Below are positions 8,020-17,055 of a stretch of DNA of 17,055 nt, in pieces. Within the stretch, counting starts at the first letter, position 1. Each line of letters begins with the position of its first letter. Made by a program: the position numbers and the translations under genes. Under the pieces are notes generated by a model, which was given only the letters and a program-made list of their open reading frames with translations, had not been told where the DNA came from and ran no database searches. The DNA comes from Phialocephala subalpina (Eukaryota; Ascomycota; Leotiomycetes; Helotiales; Mollisiaceae): contig FJOG01000033.1 in the NCBI GenBank assembly GCA_900073065.1, positions 119,562 to 136,616 of the forward strand, read 5' to 3'.

Positions 8020-10872
8020 CTAATTTCTTGTCAGTAACTGCCTTCAATCGTCTCAAGAAAGGAAAGTAAACACATACCTGAGAATAATACGCAGTGCTGT
8101 AAGTACACGTCGACCCCGTCACACAAATCATACTCCCATCATAATATATTCCACCACATTGGCTGTATTTCGGAATTGGAGACGGTAGTGGCAAGTTCAA
8201 TATCAACTCACTCGCATGCTCCGCTGCAACCACAATCAGCGCACTCGGATTGGTACTCGGCATGCCTGGATGAATCGACGCATCGACGACAAAGATGTTA
8301 TCTGTTCCATAAACCTTAGCATTCAAATCCACGACCGCTGTACCATTAAGATGACGTCCGTCATCTACTCCAATCTTCGCCGTCCCTAACCAATGATTTG
8401 ATCGTCTGGCTCCAACGTTCGCGTATGTCAAAGGGACGGAGGCTAGGTATTCGGCGCCTGTCATGGTGGTGGGCGGTAGGTTCCAAGCTAGTTGTGGGAT
8501 GGGCTTAAGTGCTGCGACCATGTGGTCGATTGCGACTGCGACGGCGGCGAGGTCGTTGGTGTCTCCATACGGCAGCGTAGAAACCACCATATTCAGGCCT
8601 TTTCCGATGGTAGTTCGACCACGAGAAACGGCACCTCGACCCAGGTATAGGGATAGGGTCATGGAGTTTCCGTTCGCAACGCCGTTTGAGCCTTCGACGC
8701 GGGATGTCCATTGCATTTGTCGAACGATACCGTCGGGGCCGGTAATCTCTTCCCACATCATAGGGCCGATATTTGGTGCTGCTTGCGCTAATGGACCGGT
8801 GCGGTGCTGGAGGTAGTTATTCATATCCGTCACATTGGGAGTGTCCCATGCAGCGACCCAATCGTAGTATGAGATGTTGGGATGAGAGATGACGCAGTCG
8901 GTGTTCAAGTGATCGTCGAGATTGTAGCCGACGGGTAGGTCGATCCATTCTGTTTGGTTAATCATGGTGGGTCCGTCGGAACTGGATTGGACGACTTGGA
9001 GTTGGTCGGTTGGACCGATGCCGGATCTGAAGAGGAGTTTGGGGGTTCCGAAGGCGCCGGCTGCGAGGACGACGCGGCCGGTTACGGCAGTCAAGTTGAC
9101 CGTTCCGAGACGACCGCCGTTGTTGGTGGGAATGACATTGAGACTTGTTGCGTGGCCGCCGACGCGGTTGATGCGCTCGACAGAGGTATTCAGCCACATG
9201 TGGAAGTTGGATCTGCCGTTGGCGGAAACGAGGTATGTGGCCATGGGTCCTCCACGTTCACCATTGATGTACATGTAGGGCGTGTGTGCGTAGGTCTGAT
9301 TCTTTTGATCGGGAACATCGTTGGCGGTAACACTGTCCCAGCCAGCTTGGGCAAGACCTTCTCTGACAATATTGAAGCCAGACTGTATGTAGAGCTTGCC
9401 ATCCATGCTAGGATGATCCGTTCCTGGGATACGCGAGAAGACTCGTTGGGTCGCCGGTAACATGTCATCTGATTGCCAGCCTTCTGGGAAGTTCACATCC
9501 CAGTCATCTGGGTTAGCCTGAGAGAGTCAGTGATGTTTTTCGAGTTGAGAATCTAAAGCTGCTCACCTTCCACCACAGACCAGCATTGACAGCGGTACCA
9601 CCTCCAAGAACACAACCTGCCATTTGATCGGTGTCTGTGCAAGCGACACCAGCAGCGCCACCATTCCAGATTCTGTTGCACTCTCCTGGAACATCAAACC
9701 ACGTGAGGTTGTAGCCATCCATCCAGTGGCTTTCTGGGCGATAAGCTGCGGATGTTAGCTATGCTTTGCATAGGTGTTGGGATCCACTTACTTCCTCCCC
9801 ATCTTGCAGATGATGCCACTCCCTTCTCAATCAACAACACCGACTTGCCTCCCTCTGAAAGCTTGTCTGCGATTGGGATACCAGCAGCACCACCACCAAT
9901 GACGACATAATCGTAGCTGGTAGTGGTAGGAACTGGGACTGCTGAGAACGTTGCCGTGGCAGTAGCAGTTCCTGTAGCGATTGTGCCAGTAGCCGTCTTG
10001 GTAGCCCAAAGAGTGTAAGAAGCTTGAGTAGCAGACACAACCTTGATTTGGAACTCCCCCATACCGTTGTCGTGCTGGGCAAAATCCGAGAGCGGGTTTG
10101 TAGGATCGGTTGGTGGCGTCATGGCTTGAGCCCATCCCTGCTCGAAGGTACCAGCGGTGGTCGAGGTGTTCGCTGGTGTCTGGGTTGGGTCGTCATAAAT
10201 GAGACAGTTCTGGCATCTGTAGACCAAGACCCAATTGGTTGAGTTGACACTTGAGTAGATTTGAGTAAGGTTGGCGCTTCCATTGTAGACGGAGGGCATC
10301 AGGTAGGCTCTAGAAACACGTGAGCAAGACTTCGGAATTGGCATGCCTCGAAGACCTACGTTGCATATCGAAAGGAGGTAGCAATCTGATTGCCACTTCC
10401 TGTCGGCCAAGCCAGGAGCATAAGGTGGTTCGGCATGGCGGCTCCACCTCCGAGATTACTTCCTTGCAGAATACCGGCCCACCCTCCATTGCCAGTTGGA
10501 GTAGAGCCAATCTTTGAGGCATCAGCAAAGTCTTCTTAAGTAGACAGCTTTTGAACTCACAATCAATCCGATGTACTCGTAGCTGTTGACAGTCAAGGCA
10601 TCGCCTGGAAGAGCCATACCAAAGGTGAACCCTCCTAGGGAGACTCTGGACTCATCTCCGTCACCTGTGATTGTTCCATTGGCCTGATTGCTTGTATAGA
10701 AAGTAATGCCCGTGTTTGGTTCCGTGTATGTTCCATGGGAGGCAACATCGTCCTGCGCTAGAACCGCAGGGAGAACTGATTGTTGTCAACATTTCAACAC
10801 CCTCAATAAACGAAGAAACTTACAGAATAAAGTAGCACCAAAGAGACCAGAAAGAAAACTAGTCGCCTTCAT
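8011..10872 (-). CDS. Cellobiose dehydrogenase (acceptor) with cytochrome domain, flavin domain and C-terminal CBM1
   Basis: Secreted flavocytochrome that oxidises cellobiose and cello-oligosaccharides and passes electrons through heme b, for example to LPMOs. Exons on the minus strand: 10824-10872, 10561-10775, 10360-10511, 9792-10309, 9567-9745, 8078-9517, 8011-8019, giving 853 aa. Signal peptide is about residues 1-23 (ends PAVLA). The cytochrome domain is about 24-230, with likely heme ligands M114 (AAMPNHLMLLAW) and H218 (FAQHDNGMG) and a CQNC pair at 171-174. A Thr/Ala-rich linker covers 240-270. The GMC domain starts with the FAD motif VVIGGGAAG (275-283); the catalytic pair is H746 (RSNHWLGTAK) and N794 (PSTNPSA). 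CBM1 covers about 822-853 with cysteines 825, 836, 842 and 852 and tandem tyrosines 848-849. Six introns of 46-58 bp. The CBM1 linker is unusually short (about 11 residues, Pro-rich). Expression is probably induced by cellulose. Confidence 0.93.
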
Positions 10873-10952
10873 CTTGACAAAGGACTAGTGAACTACACTA
10901 GAAGATGGGACGACTGCGCACTGAAGGTAGAAAGAATTGAGGGAGCTTTCTC

Positions 10953-10960
10953 ACTTTATA
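10953..10960 (-). promoter_or_regulatory. TATA-like box upstream of CDH
   Basis: TATAAAGT on the minus strand, 81-88 bp before the CDH ATG. Position and sequence suit a core promoter; no transcript start is known. Confidence 0.45.
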
Positions 10961-11065
10961 ACACGGACCTAGTCGGATATCCACGCATTCCGAGGAAGAT
11001 TTCGAATGTTTCGCCATTGGAGGGAATGTATAGATCCTCCCAGGGGAGAAGCAACAGGAACCAAT

Positions 11066-11108
11066 GCGGGGAAGGAAACAGAGTGCATGTGCAGGGAACA
11101 AACTGGGG
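11066..11108 (+). promoter_or_regulatory. Two CreA-like sites upstream of CDH
   Basis: GCGGGG (11066-11071) and CTGGGG (11103-11108) match the carbon-catabolite repressor consensus SYGGRG, about 195-235 bp upstream of the CDH start. A closely spaced pair fits glucose repression of a cellulolytic gene, but such short matches are frequent by chance. Confidence 0.3.
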
Positions 11109-11844
11109 TAGATGAGAGAGTTTGCAGAAAAGGAGATTACCCGTTTGGTCTTGAGAGATCCAGAAGGGTACCTGGCGGAACAAGGAGCCGTTGGGTGTGA
11201 GGTGGAATACTGGAGTACATTGGCATTTAATATATCTGGGATTTAGGCGCATCGGCACTGGACCTCCGCCATTCGCGCAATCGTTCTGCCGGACCCCTAT
11301 CCTGGACCAAAACATGCCTCCGGAAACACAGGTACGAGTTAAAGTGGTATCGCGTTGGATTTAAAGCTCAGCGAGAACATGGTAATGAGCCAGTTAGCTG
11401 GCTTGAAAATCGATAGATGACCATTGATCGTGAAGGATGCGTGCAGCAAGGAACCATTTCGAGGGGCAACTTGTATCTTTGTACACTCGTACTAGGAAGA
11501 CCGGCCCAGCGAATCGACACATAATCAAGAGTTGCAACCAAAAGCTTCAAAAGCGCAATTGAAGTCCATCAATGAAAAGAAAGAAACATCTGGGGAATTC
11601 GGGACTTTCGCAGATCCGGAGACGGCCGTCCGGGAAGAAGAAGGATCATGCCTCGACGTTGGTATTGCTGGTCTATATACGAGCCGCTGGTGTGGAAGCC
11701 TTCATTTGCAGGTACAAGTCGAATTGGTGAGGATGAATGTACTGCCAGGAAGCGGACATTGAGACAGGTGAAAAGGGAGATTCGAGTGCCGACCCGTCCT
11801 GGGACATCACGAGAAGATCTGGCGCCACAGTTCTCATTTCTGTC

Positions 11845-11868
11845 TTCGACATTCGACATTCGACATTC
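11845..11868 (+). repeat. Tandem TTCGACA repeat (3.4 units)
   Basis: Three perfect copies of the heptamer TTCGACA followed by a partial TTC, between the CDH and SDH1 promoters, about 660 bp upstream of the SDH1 ATG. Confidence 0.7.
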
Positions 11869-12381
11869 TCGTGACTTGGATATTGTCAGCAATAGTCGCT
11901 TGAGTCAATCGCCTGGCTTCCTTGGGCATTTGTCGATGCCAAATGGTGTGTGAATGTCCCTCTTTCCATCGCGACAATTTGAAAGAAAACAGATAAAAAT
12001 TGTCAAAAAATTGAATGGGACATTGGAAGAGATGTTGCCTTGACAATTTATTGAGGAGCGAAGGTGGCTATGGCCCCAAGATTGTTAAGATAACCGAATC
12101 CAGTATGATATTCTGAGGAGCGTTGCGATCGAAGTCGTGAAGAAGGGAAGAGACGCGATTTCGGGAAGGCTCTTTCCCCGCGTTCTCCCGAAGAGCACGT
12201 GCCTCTACGGCAGCCCTTTCGGCGAAACATTGTGCCTCACCCAACATCAGCCTTTTGGTGCACGTTCGTCTTGTGTCCCTTCTTGGTCGTATGGTCTGCC
12301 ATACTCTACACCCGTGCTACCGAACACCAAAGCCGAGAGCCCGTTGTTTTCGAATGGTAAGCAAAATTGACCGTGAACCTG

Positions 12382-12386
12382 ATTGG
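12382..12386 (-). promoter_or_regulatory. CCAAT box upstream of SDH1
   Basis: The minus strand reads AACCAATCA, about 140 bp before the SDH1 ATG. CCAAT elements bind the fungal HAP/CBC complex, which controls respiratory and iron-using genes, so the site suits an SDH subunit gene. The match is short. Confidence 0.4.
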
Positions 12387-12526
12387 TTCAATTGCTAGAG
12401 CATTTGGATCGTCGACATCAACTGTTCCGACGGAGAGCTTCGAAGAATTGCCTCCTACGCCTCAAGAACACCGCCCTTCAAAGGACCTCTCCCCTCTCTC
12501 TTCTGTCTGGATCAATACCTTTCGAA

Positions 12527-14736
12527 ATGTCTTCAGCAGCCATGCGGAGGTTTGCTGCTGGTCCTTCGGTATGCTTCCCTTTCTACCTCGGCCATGACCT
12601 GATAATTTGCTGATACCACCAACAATAGTTTTCGAAGGCATTGAGGAACCAGACACGACAATTCTCTTCTACACGACCAGTCGGTACGCTCTAGGACATC
12701 TGCAGACCGTGTAAACACCTGGCTGACCAGCTCGCAGCACGAATAATTACGAATGGGCCCCTCCGAGCAAAGGAAGCTTCACCCTTCGTCAGCAACAAAT
12801 ACCCGGTGGTTGTATGTATACAGGATCTGCCGCCATAGGAGACAGTTCTAATTCTGAGCAGGACCACGAGTACGATGCGATCGTTGTCGGTGCTGGTGGA
12901 TCAGGTCTGCGAGCAGCTTTCGGTCTTGCCGAGGCTGGATTCAACACCGCCTGTATATCCAAGCTCTTCCCAACTCGAAGTCATACCGTAGCGGCTCAAG
13001 GAGGTATCAATGCGGCTCTAGGAAATATGCACGAGGACGATTGGAGATGGCACATGTACGATACTGTCAAGGGTTCTGATTGGCTGGGAGACCAAGATGC
13101 CATTCATTACATGACGAGAGAAGCACCACAATCCGTCATTGAGTTGGAGAACTACGGCTGCCCGTTCTCAAGAACAGACGAGGGCAAGATGTGCGTTGTG
13201 TTTCCAGATTGACTTTATTCTGCTAACACTTTATAGCTATCAACGAGCGTTTGGAGGTCAATCGCAGAAGTTCGGAAAGGGTGGACAGGCCTATCGATGC
13301 TGTGCTGCCGCAGACAGAACCGGACACGCTCTCCTACACACACTTTACGGCCAATCTCTACGACATAACACAAACTACTTCATCGAGTACTTCGCTCTTG
13401 ATCTGATCATGGAGGATGGCGAATGTAAGGGTGTTCTCGCATACAACCAGGAGGATGGAACTCTGCATCGATTCCGAGCACACAACACCGTCTTGGCCAC
13501 TGGTGGTTATGGACGTGCATACTTCAGTTGTACATCTGCACACACTTGCACAGGTGACGGGATGGCAATGGTTGCTCGTGCCGGTCTCCCCAACCAGGAT
13601 CTCGAATTCGTCCAGTTCCACCCCACTGGTATCTATGGAGCTGGTTGCTTGATCACCGAGGGTGCTCGTGGTGAGGGTGGTTATCTCCTCAACTCCGAGG
13701 GTGAACGATTTATGGAGAGATATGCACCAACTGCTAAGGATTTGGCCAGTCGTGATGTCGTTTCTCGATCGATGACAATGGAGATCCGAGAAGGACGTGG
13801 TGTTGGACCAGATAAGGATCACCTCTACCTCCAACTCAGCCATTTGCCTCCCGAGGTTCTCCACGAGCGTCTCCCAGGTATCTCTGAGACTGCTTCCATT
13901 TTCTCTGGCGTGGATGTTCGAAAGCAACCTATCCCTGTCCTCCCAACCGTCCACTACAACATGGGTGGTATCCCAACCAAGTACACTGGTGAAGTTCTCA
14001 CAGTCGATGCCGAAGGCAAGGACCAGGTTGTTCCAGGTCTTTTCGCATGCGGGGAAGCTGCTTGCGTATCTGTCCACGGTGCCAACCGCCTGGGCGCCAA
14101 CTCTCTACTCGATTTGATCGTGTTCGGTCGTGCAGTGTCACACACAATCCGTGATAACTTCACACCTGGCACGCCACTTCCAGAGATCAGCGCCGATGCT
14201 GGTGCCGATTCAATCTCCGTTCTCGACCAGGTCCGCCAATCTAATGGACCAAAGAGCACACACGATATCCGTCTAGCAATGCAAAAGACTATGCAGACAG
14301 ATGTCAGCGTGTTCAGAACCCAAGAGTCATTGGACGAGGGTGTAAGAAAGATCAACGAAGTCGACCAAACCTTCAAGGACGTCGGCATCAAGGACCGAAG
14401 CATGATCTGGAATTCCGACTTGGTCGAGACTCTTGAACTGAGAAACTTGTTGACTTGCGCGTAAGTTTATACTCCTTCCCCAAACCATTCCGAAATACCC
14501 CGCTAACATATGCCAGCGTCCAAACTGCCGAGGCGGCAGCTGCGAGAAAGGAGTCACGTGGAGCACATGCCAGAGAGGACTTCCCAGACCGAGATGACAA
14601 GGAATGGATGAAGCACAGCTTGACGTTCCAGAAGAAGCCGCATGGAAAGACGGATCTTACCTACAGAGCGGTGGTGAGTCACACTTTGGATGAGAATGAG
14701 TGCGCGGCTATCCCTCCTTTCAAGCGTGTCTACTAA
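12527..14736 (+). CDS. SDH1: Succinate dehydrogenase flavoprotein subunit, mitochondrial (complex II, SdhA/Sdh1)
   Basis: Oxidises succinate to fumarate and passes electrons through covalently bound FAD to the iron-sulfur subunit of complex II on the mitochondrial inner membrane. Exons: 12527-12568, 12629-12683, 12738-12811, 12862-13190, 13237-14460, 14517-14736, giving 647 aa as usual for fungi. The first 30 or so residues are a mitochondrial presequence rich in Arg/Ser/Ala ([21 protein letters not shown]). The FAD-binding motif is [13 protein letters not shown] (65-77; a Ser where most homologues have Ala). H98 in [13 protein letters not shown] is the FAD-linked histidine. Further hallmarks are [28 protein letters not shown], the active-site segment [33 protein letters not shown] and [18 protein letters not shown]. 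The C-terminus is PPFKRVY. Five introns of 46-60 bp, three of them in the first 100 codons. The start is clear from the presequence. Confidence 0.95.
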
Positions 14737-15209
14737 AATGGATTGCGATCTGGACTGTTTTGCGTTGGCGGGAGTGTCGGGTGGAATGGGCAGGTTTAAG
14801 CTTGACCTTTGTAGCATAGAATAGCTAAGTTATTGCGTAACGGAAATGCATTTAGTTATGAGTAAAGTAGTAGATCTTCGTCCTCATGTTTCCACTCCCG
14901 GGATCTCTGAAAGACATATCGGCAAGTGCCCCCAACATTCAAAGGGGTTCAGAAATCCGATGGGCAGTCTGTCACCTGATATCTCTCCTCCCACTGGTGA
15001 ATTCCTAGCCGTCTCCATGAGATGTCTTGTCTTTTCTCGGTACTTGACAACACCTCTGTAGAAATAAAGAATGATGGTGCAGCATTGGCTTCGAATGCTA
15101 CTCAAGGGGAGACAATTTATAAAGCCGCAAATCCCCTCACTCACTGTAGTGGTCAACCATCAGTCTCACTACTGTGCCCGACTTTGGACGCCTTCGCTCT
15201 CAAGAAATT

Positions 15210-15291
15210 AATCGTTGGTCTCGCTTCGTGCCGGAGTTCAACACACTTTCGCTCCCGAACAGCGGCATGCACGATAGCGAGACCGACGATT
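15210..15291. repeat. Imperfect inverted repeat / long hairpin
   Basis: AATCGTTGGTCTCGCTTCGTGC (from 15210) pairs with the reverse complement of the segment ending at 15291 (AATCGTCGGTCTCGCTATCGTGC), with one mismatch and one extra base. The arms are 22-23 bp and the loop about 37 nt. Confidence 0.6.
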
Positions 15292-15392
15292 GTCTTAGTC
15301 TGCTAGTTTTACATGAAACGTAAGATCGAATAAATCGTCCACATAATCCATGATCATAAGCTTCTAAAGACAAAACGTCGATGTTTGAGAGT

Positions 15393-15398
15393 CACGTG
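15393..15398. promoter_or_regulatory. CACGTG E-box in the monooxygenase promoter
   Basis: CACGTG within GTCACGTGGA, about 330 bp upstream of the ATG at 15727. bHLH factors such as the Cbf1 type bind this core. It is a short motif, and CACGTG also occurs elsewhere in the window. Confidence 0.25.
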
Positions 15399-15726
15399 GA
15401 TTGCGTCATTGACTCCCAAGGTCGAGGCTGCTCTCGCTTATCAATCCCTCACTCCTTCTCCTAACTTTCGGACCTTTTAGATGTCCGACGGAAGATACAT
15501 CTTCACTCTTTCCACTCCAGCTCACTGCTATCTCTCGTTCAAGTCTCTGCGTTTCTGTCAATCCAATTCCTTAAAAGCTGTGGTCCACTCGCGGCCTCGT
15601 TCTTCCATCTTCAGCACCTGTATCAGATTGTGACTTCTCGTTTCATCGTACAACACATCCGGATTTGTCTTCAAAAGTCACATCAAAACATTATTTTTGT
15701 CTTCTTCTCTGTCCAGGACCATCGCA

Positions 15727-16956
15727 ATGGCTTCAATTACTCGAAAACCAATCCTCATATCAGGGGCCGGCCTTGCCTCCCTCTTGCTCGCGCAATCTCT
15801 CCGCCGCGCCTCCATCCCCTTCCAAGTCTTCGAGCGAGACGCCTCAATCTCTTTCCGTGCACAAGGCTACAGGCTACGACTATCCTCAGAGGGTCTCGAT
15901 GCCATCGAATCCGTCCTCGGACCAGAAGACTTCCAGAAATTCTGGGACACATGTGGCCAGACCGGTGGTGGAGGATTCGCAGCCATCAACGCAACAACAG
16001 GCTTGAAGATTCCCGAACCAGCAAAAGATGAAAAGGCTGAGAAGGCCGAAGCCGAGAAACCGAAACTCCCGAAGGAGTCTCTCTCCTCCCGCGACGGGAA
16101 GGTCGTAGGCATCTCAAGAGGCGATATGCGGAAACTCTTCATGGAAGGCTGCGAACCTTTCATCCACTGGTCCCACCACGTCACGGGCTACGAACTCACC
16201 TCCTCAGGTGTCCAAGCCATCTTCGCCGACGGCTCCAAATCCATCGAAGGAGAAATGTTGATCGGTGGCGAAGGCATCTATTCCAAAGTCGCGAGACAAG
16301 TATCGAAAGGCAAACTAAAAGTCTACGATACAGGCGCAAGAGGAATCCATGGCCAAGCACCAGCTCCGGCATTCAAGGAGCTAGGTGAAGGAGTCTGGCG
16401 AATAACAGACGAAACGAATCCCAAAGGAAGACTATTCGCCATCACGAATGTGCGACCAGGAGAACTAGATGACCCCTCTATCCAATTCGGATGGACGATG
16501 GGTGCTCAACCCGGCGTCATCAGAGCTCCCAACGACGACTATTCCATGATTGGACAACCAGCAGCGCAGTTGGCGAAAGAGTTTACGGAGGATTGGCATG
16601 AGAGTTTAAAGCCGCTTTTCGAACAGATGAACGTGGATGAAGCGGCGTTTTGGAAGATCACTTGCTCAACTCCAACTGGTGTCCCAGAGTGGGAGAACGA
16701 GAAGAGGGTTACGGTTATTGGGGATGCAGCTCATTCGATGACGCCGGCGGGTGGGATTGGTGCGAATACGGCGGTTAGGGATTCTGCGTTGTTGGGGAGG
16801 TTGATCGCAGGGGCTGGTGGGTTTGCTGCGGACGGTGTGACGAAGACTTATGAGCAGGAGATGAGGGTATATGCTAGTGAGGCGGTCAAGACGAGTTACG
16901 GGATGGCGAAGATTGGGTTTGGGGTTTCTATTGATGAGAATTCGGAGACCGTTTGA
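15727..16956 (+). CDS. FAD-dependent monooxygenase (aromatic-ring-hydroxylase type)
   Basis: A single-exon 409 aa protein of the group A flavoprotein monooxygenase family (PHBH/UbiH fold), which uses NAD(P)H and O2 to hydroxylate an unknown substrate. Residues 10-18 (LISGAGLAS) are the N-terminal FAD fold; the third glycine of GxGxxG is Ser. VFERD (34-38) is the ribose-binding acidic end. RGDMRKLF (131-138) is the usual R-x-D/x-L segment. GGEGIYSKVAR (180-190) is the DG motif with Glu instead of Asp. IGDAAHSMTPAGGIGAN (331-347) is the GD motif, intact. A Lys/Glu-rich insert covers about 100-117. No signal peptide or membrane anchor is seen. The ATG at 15727 (context GCAATGGC) is chosen because the upstream in-frame extension has no ATG. 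The stop is at 16954-16956. The neighbours give no hint of a biosynthetic cluster. Confidence 0.85.
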   Translation: MASITRKPILISGAGLASLLLAQSLRRASIPFQVFERDASISFRAQGYRLRLSSEGLDAIESVLGPEDFQKFWDTCGQTGGGGFAAINATTGLKIPEPAKDEKAEKAEAEKPKLPKESLSSRDGKVVGISRGDMRKLFMEGCEPFIHWSHHVTGYELTSSGVQAIFADGSKSIEGEMLIGGEGIYSKVARQVSKGKLKVYDTGARGIHGQAPAPAFKELGEGVWRITDETNPKGRLFAITNVRPGELDDPSIQFGWTMGAQPGVIRAPNDDYSMIGQPAAQLAKEFTEDWHESLKPLFEQMNVDEAAFWKITCSTPTGVPEWENEKRVTVIGDAAHSMTPAGGIGANTAVRDSALLGRLIAGAGGFAADGVTKTYEQEMRVYASEAVKTSYGMAKIGFGVSIDENSETV

Positions 16957-17055
16957 AGGGAAAGATAGGAGATTCATTGTCCATGGATTCTTACTTCACT
17001 AATCTCTTTTCATTCCTTATGAAGAATCTTCTTGTGTTTTGGGACAACGAACAAA

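Larger units (their letters stand above)
10873..12526. other. Divergent intergenic region between CDH and SDH1
   Basis: About 1.65 kb carrying both promoters. No gene is supported; all open frames are short and without motifs. Besides the TATA-like and CreA-like sites it holds a short tandem repeat (11845-11868), a CACGTG core within the palindrome GCACGTGC (12195-12202), a small hairpin AGCCAG-TTAG-CTGGCT (11388-11403) and a CCAAT box (12382-12386). Confidence 0.5.
14737..15726. other. Intergenic between SDH1 and the monooxygenase gene
   Basis: About 990 bp holding the SDH1 3' flank and the promoter and leader of the next gene. It has an imperfect inverted repeat (15210-15291), a TTTATAAAG at 15116-15124, a CACGTG box at 15393-15398 and a pyrimidine-rich stretch from about 15430 to 15715 typical of fungal leaders. 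A TCTGTCCAG at about 15708-15716 could be the acceptor of a 5'-UTR intron. No additional gene is seen. Confidence 0.5.

Noticed and set aside
8954..9460. Long plus-strand frames opposite the CDH gene
   Set aside because: They are antisense shadows of the GMC domain coding sequence on the minus strand.
13358..14077. 239-codon minus-strand frame opposite SDH1
   Set aside because: Antisense shadow of a highly codon-biased conserved exon; no independent protein features.
15697..15726. Upstream extension of the monooxygenase frame
   Set aside because: It has no ATG and lies in pyrimidine-rich leader sequence; the ATG at 15727 has a good context and starts just before the FAD fold.

Overview
The window looks like nuclear DNA of a filamentous ascomycete (Pezizomycotina). 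The evidence is short 46-70 bp spliceosomal introns with GT...AG ends and CTRAY-like branch sites, a cellobiose dehydrogenase with a fungal CBM1 module, and a fungal-type SDH flavoprotein. A leotiomycete is my guess from the overall look of the proteins; I cannot prove it without a search.

Left third (1-4.8 kb), a graveyard next to a live genome. A partial minus-strand gene for a type II membrane, glycosyltransferase-like protein runs off the left edge (1-556). After it come an AT-rich inverted-repeat element (about 1188-1640), a broken gene for a conserved fungal protein with LTHLSL-type leucine-rich motifs (1640-2468) that carries a 156 bp insertion flanked by 11 bp direct repeats, and a diverged duplicated segment (2531-2755). 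Then comes a broken gene of the N-terminal domain family of fungal NLR-like/STAND proteins (about 3687-4723). That relic is split by a 542 bp element with about 50 bp terminal inverted repeats and a clean 9 bp target-site duplication (3837-4378), as expected for a non-autonomous Mutator-like element. The element carries a coding-like fragment of unknown origin, so it may be a Pack-MULE. Its two TIRs differ only by transitions plus one indel, as expected after RIP-type decay.

Right two thirds (4.8-17 kb), conserved genes. They are methionine aminopeptidase 2 (minus, 7 exons, 464 aa), cellobiose dehydrogenase with cytochrome, GMC flavodehydrogenase and C-terminal CBM1 (minus, 7 exons, 853 aa, last coding exon only 9 nt), succinate dehydrogenase flavoprotein subunit (plus, 6 exons, 647 aa) and a single-exon FAD-dependent monooxygenase (plus, 409 aa). 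The genes are not an operon or an evident cluster. CDH and SDH1 are divergent across about 1.65 kb. CDH is the secreted lignocellulose-attack enzyme that passes electrons to LPMOs, SDH1 is mitochondrial complex II/TCA, and MetAP2 is cytosolic protein maturation.

All exon structures were read by eye from splice signals and the expected family sequence. Every intron listed keeps the reading frame, and the exon lengths sum correctly.
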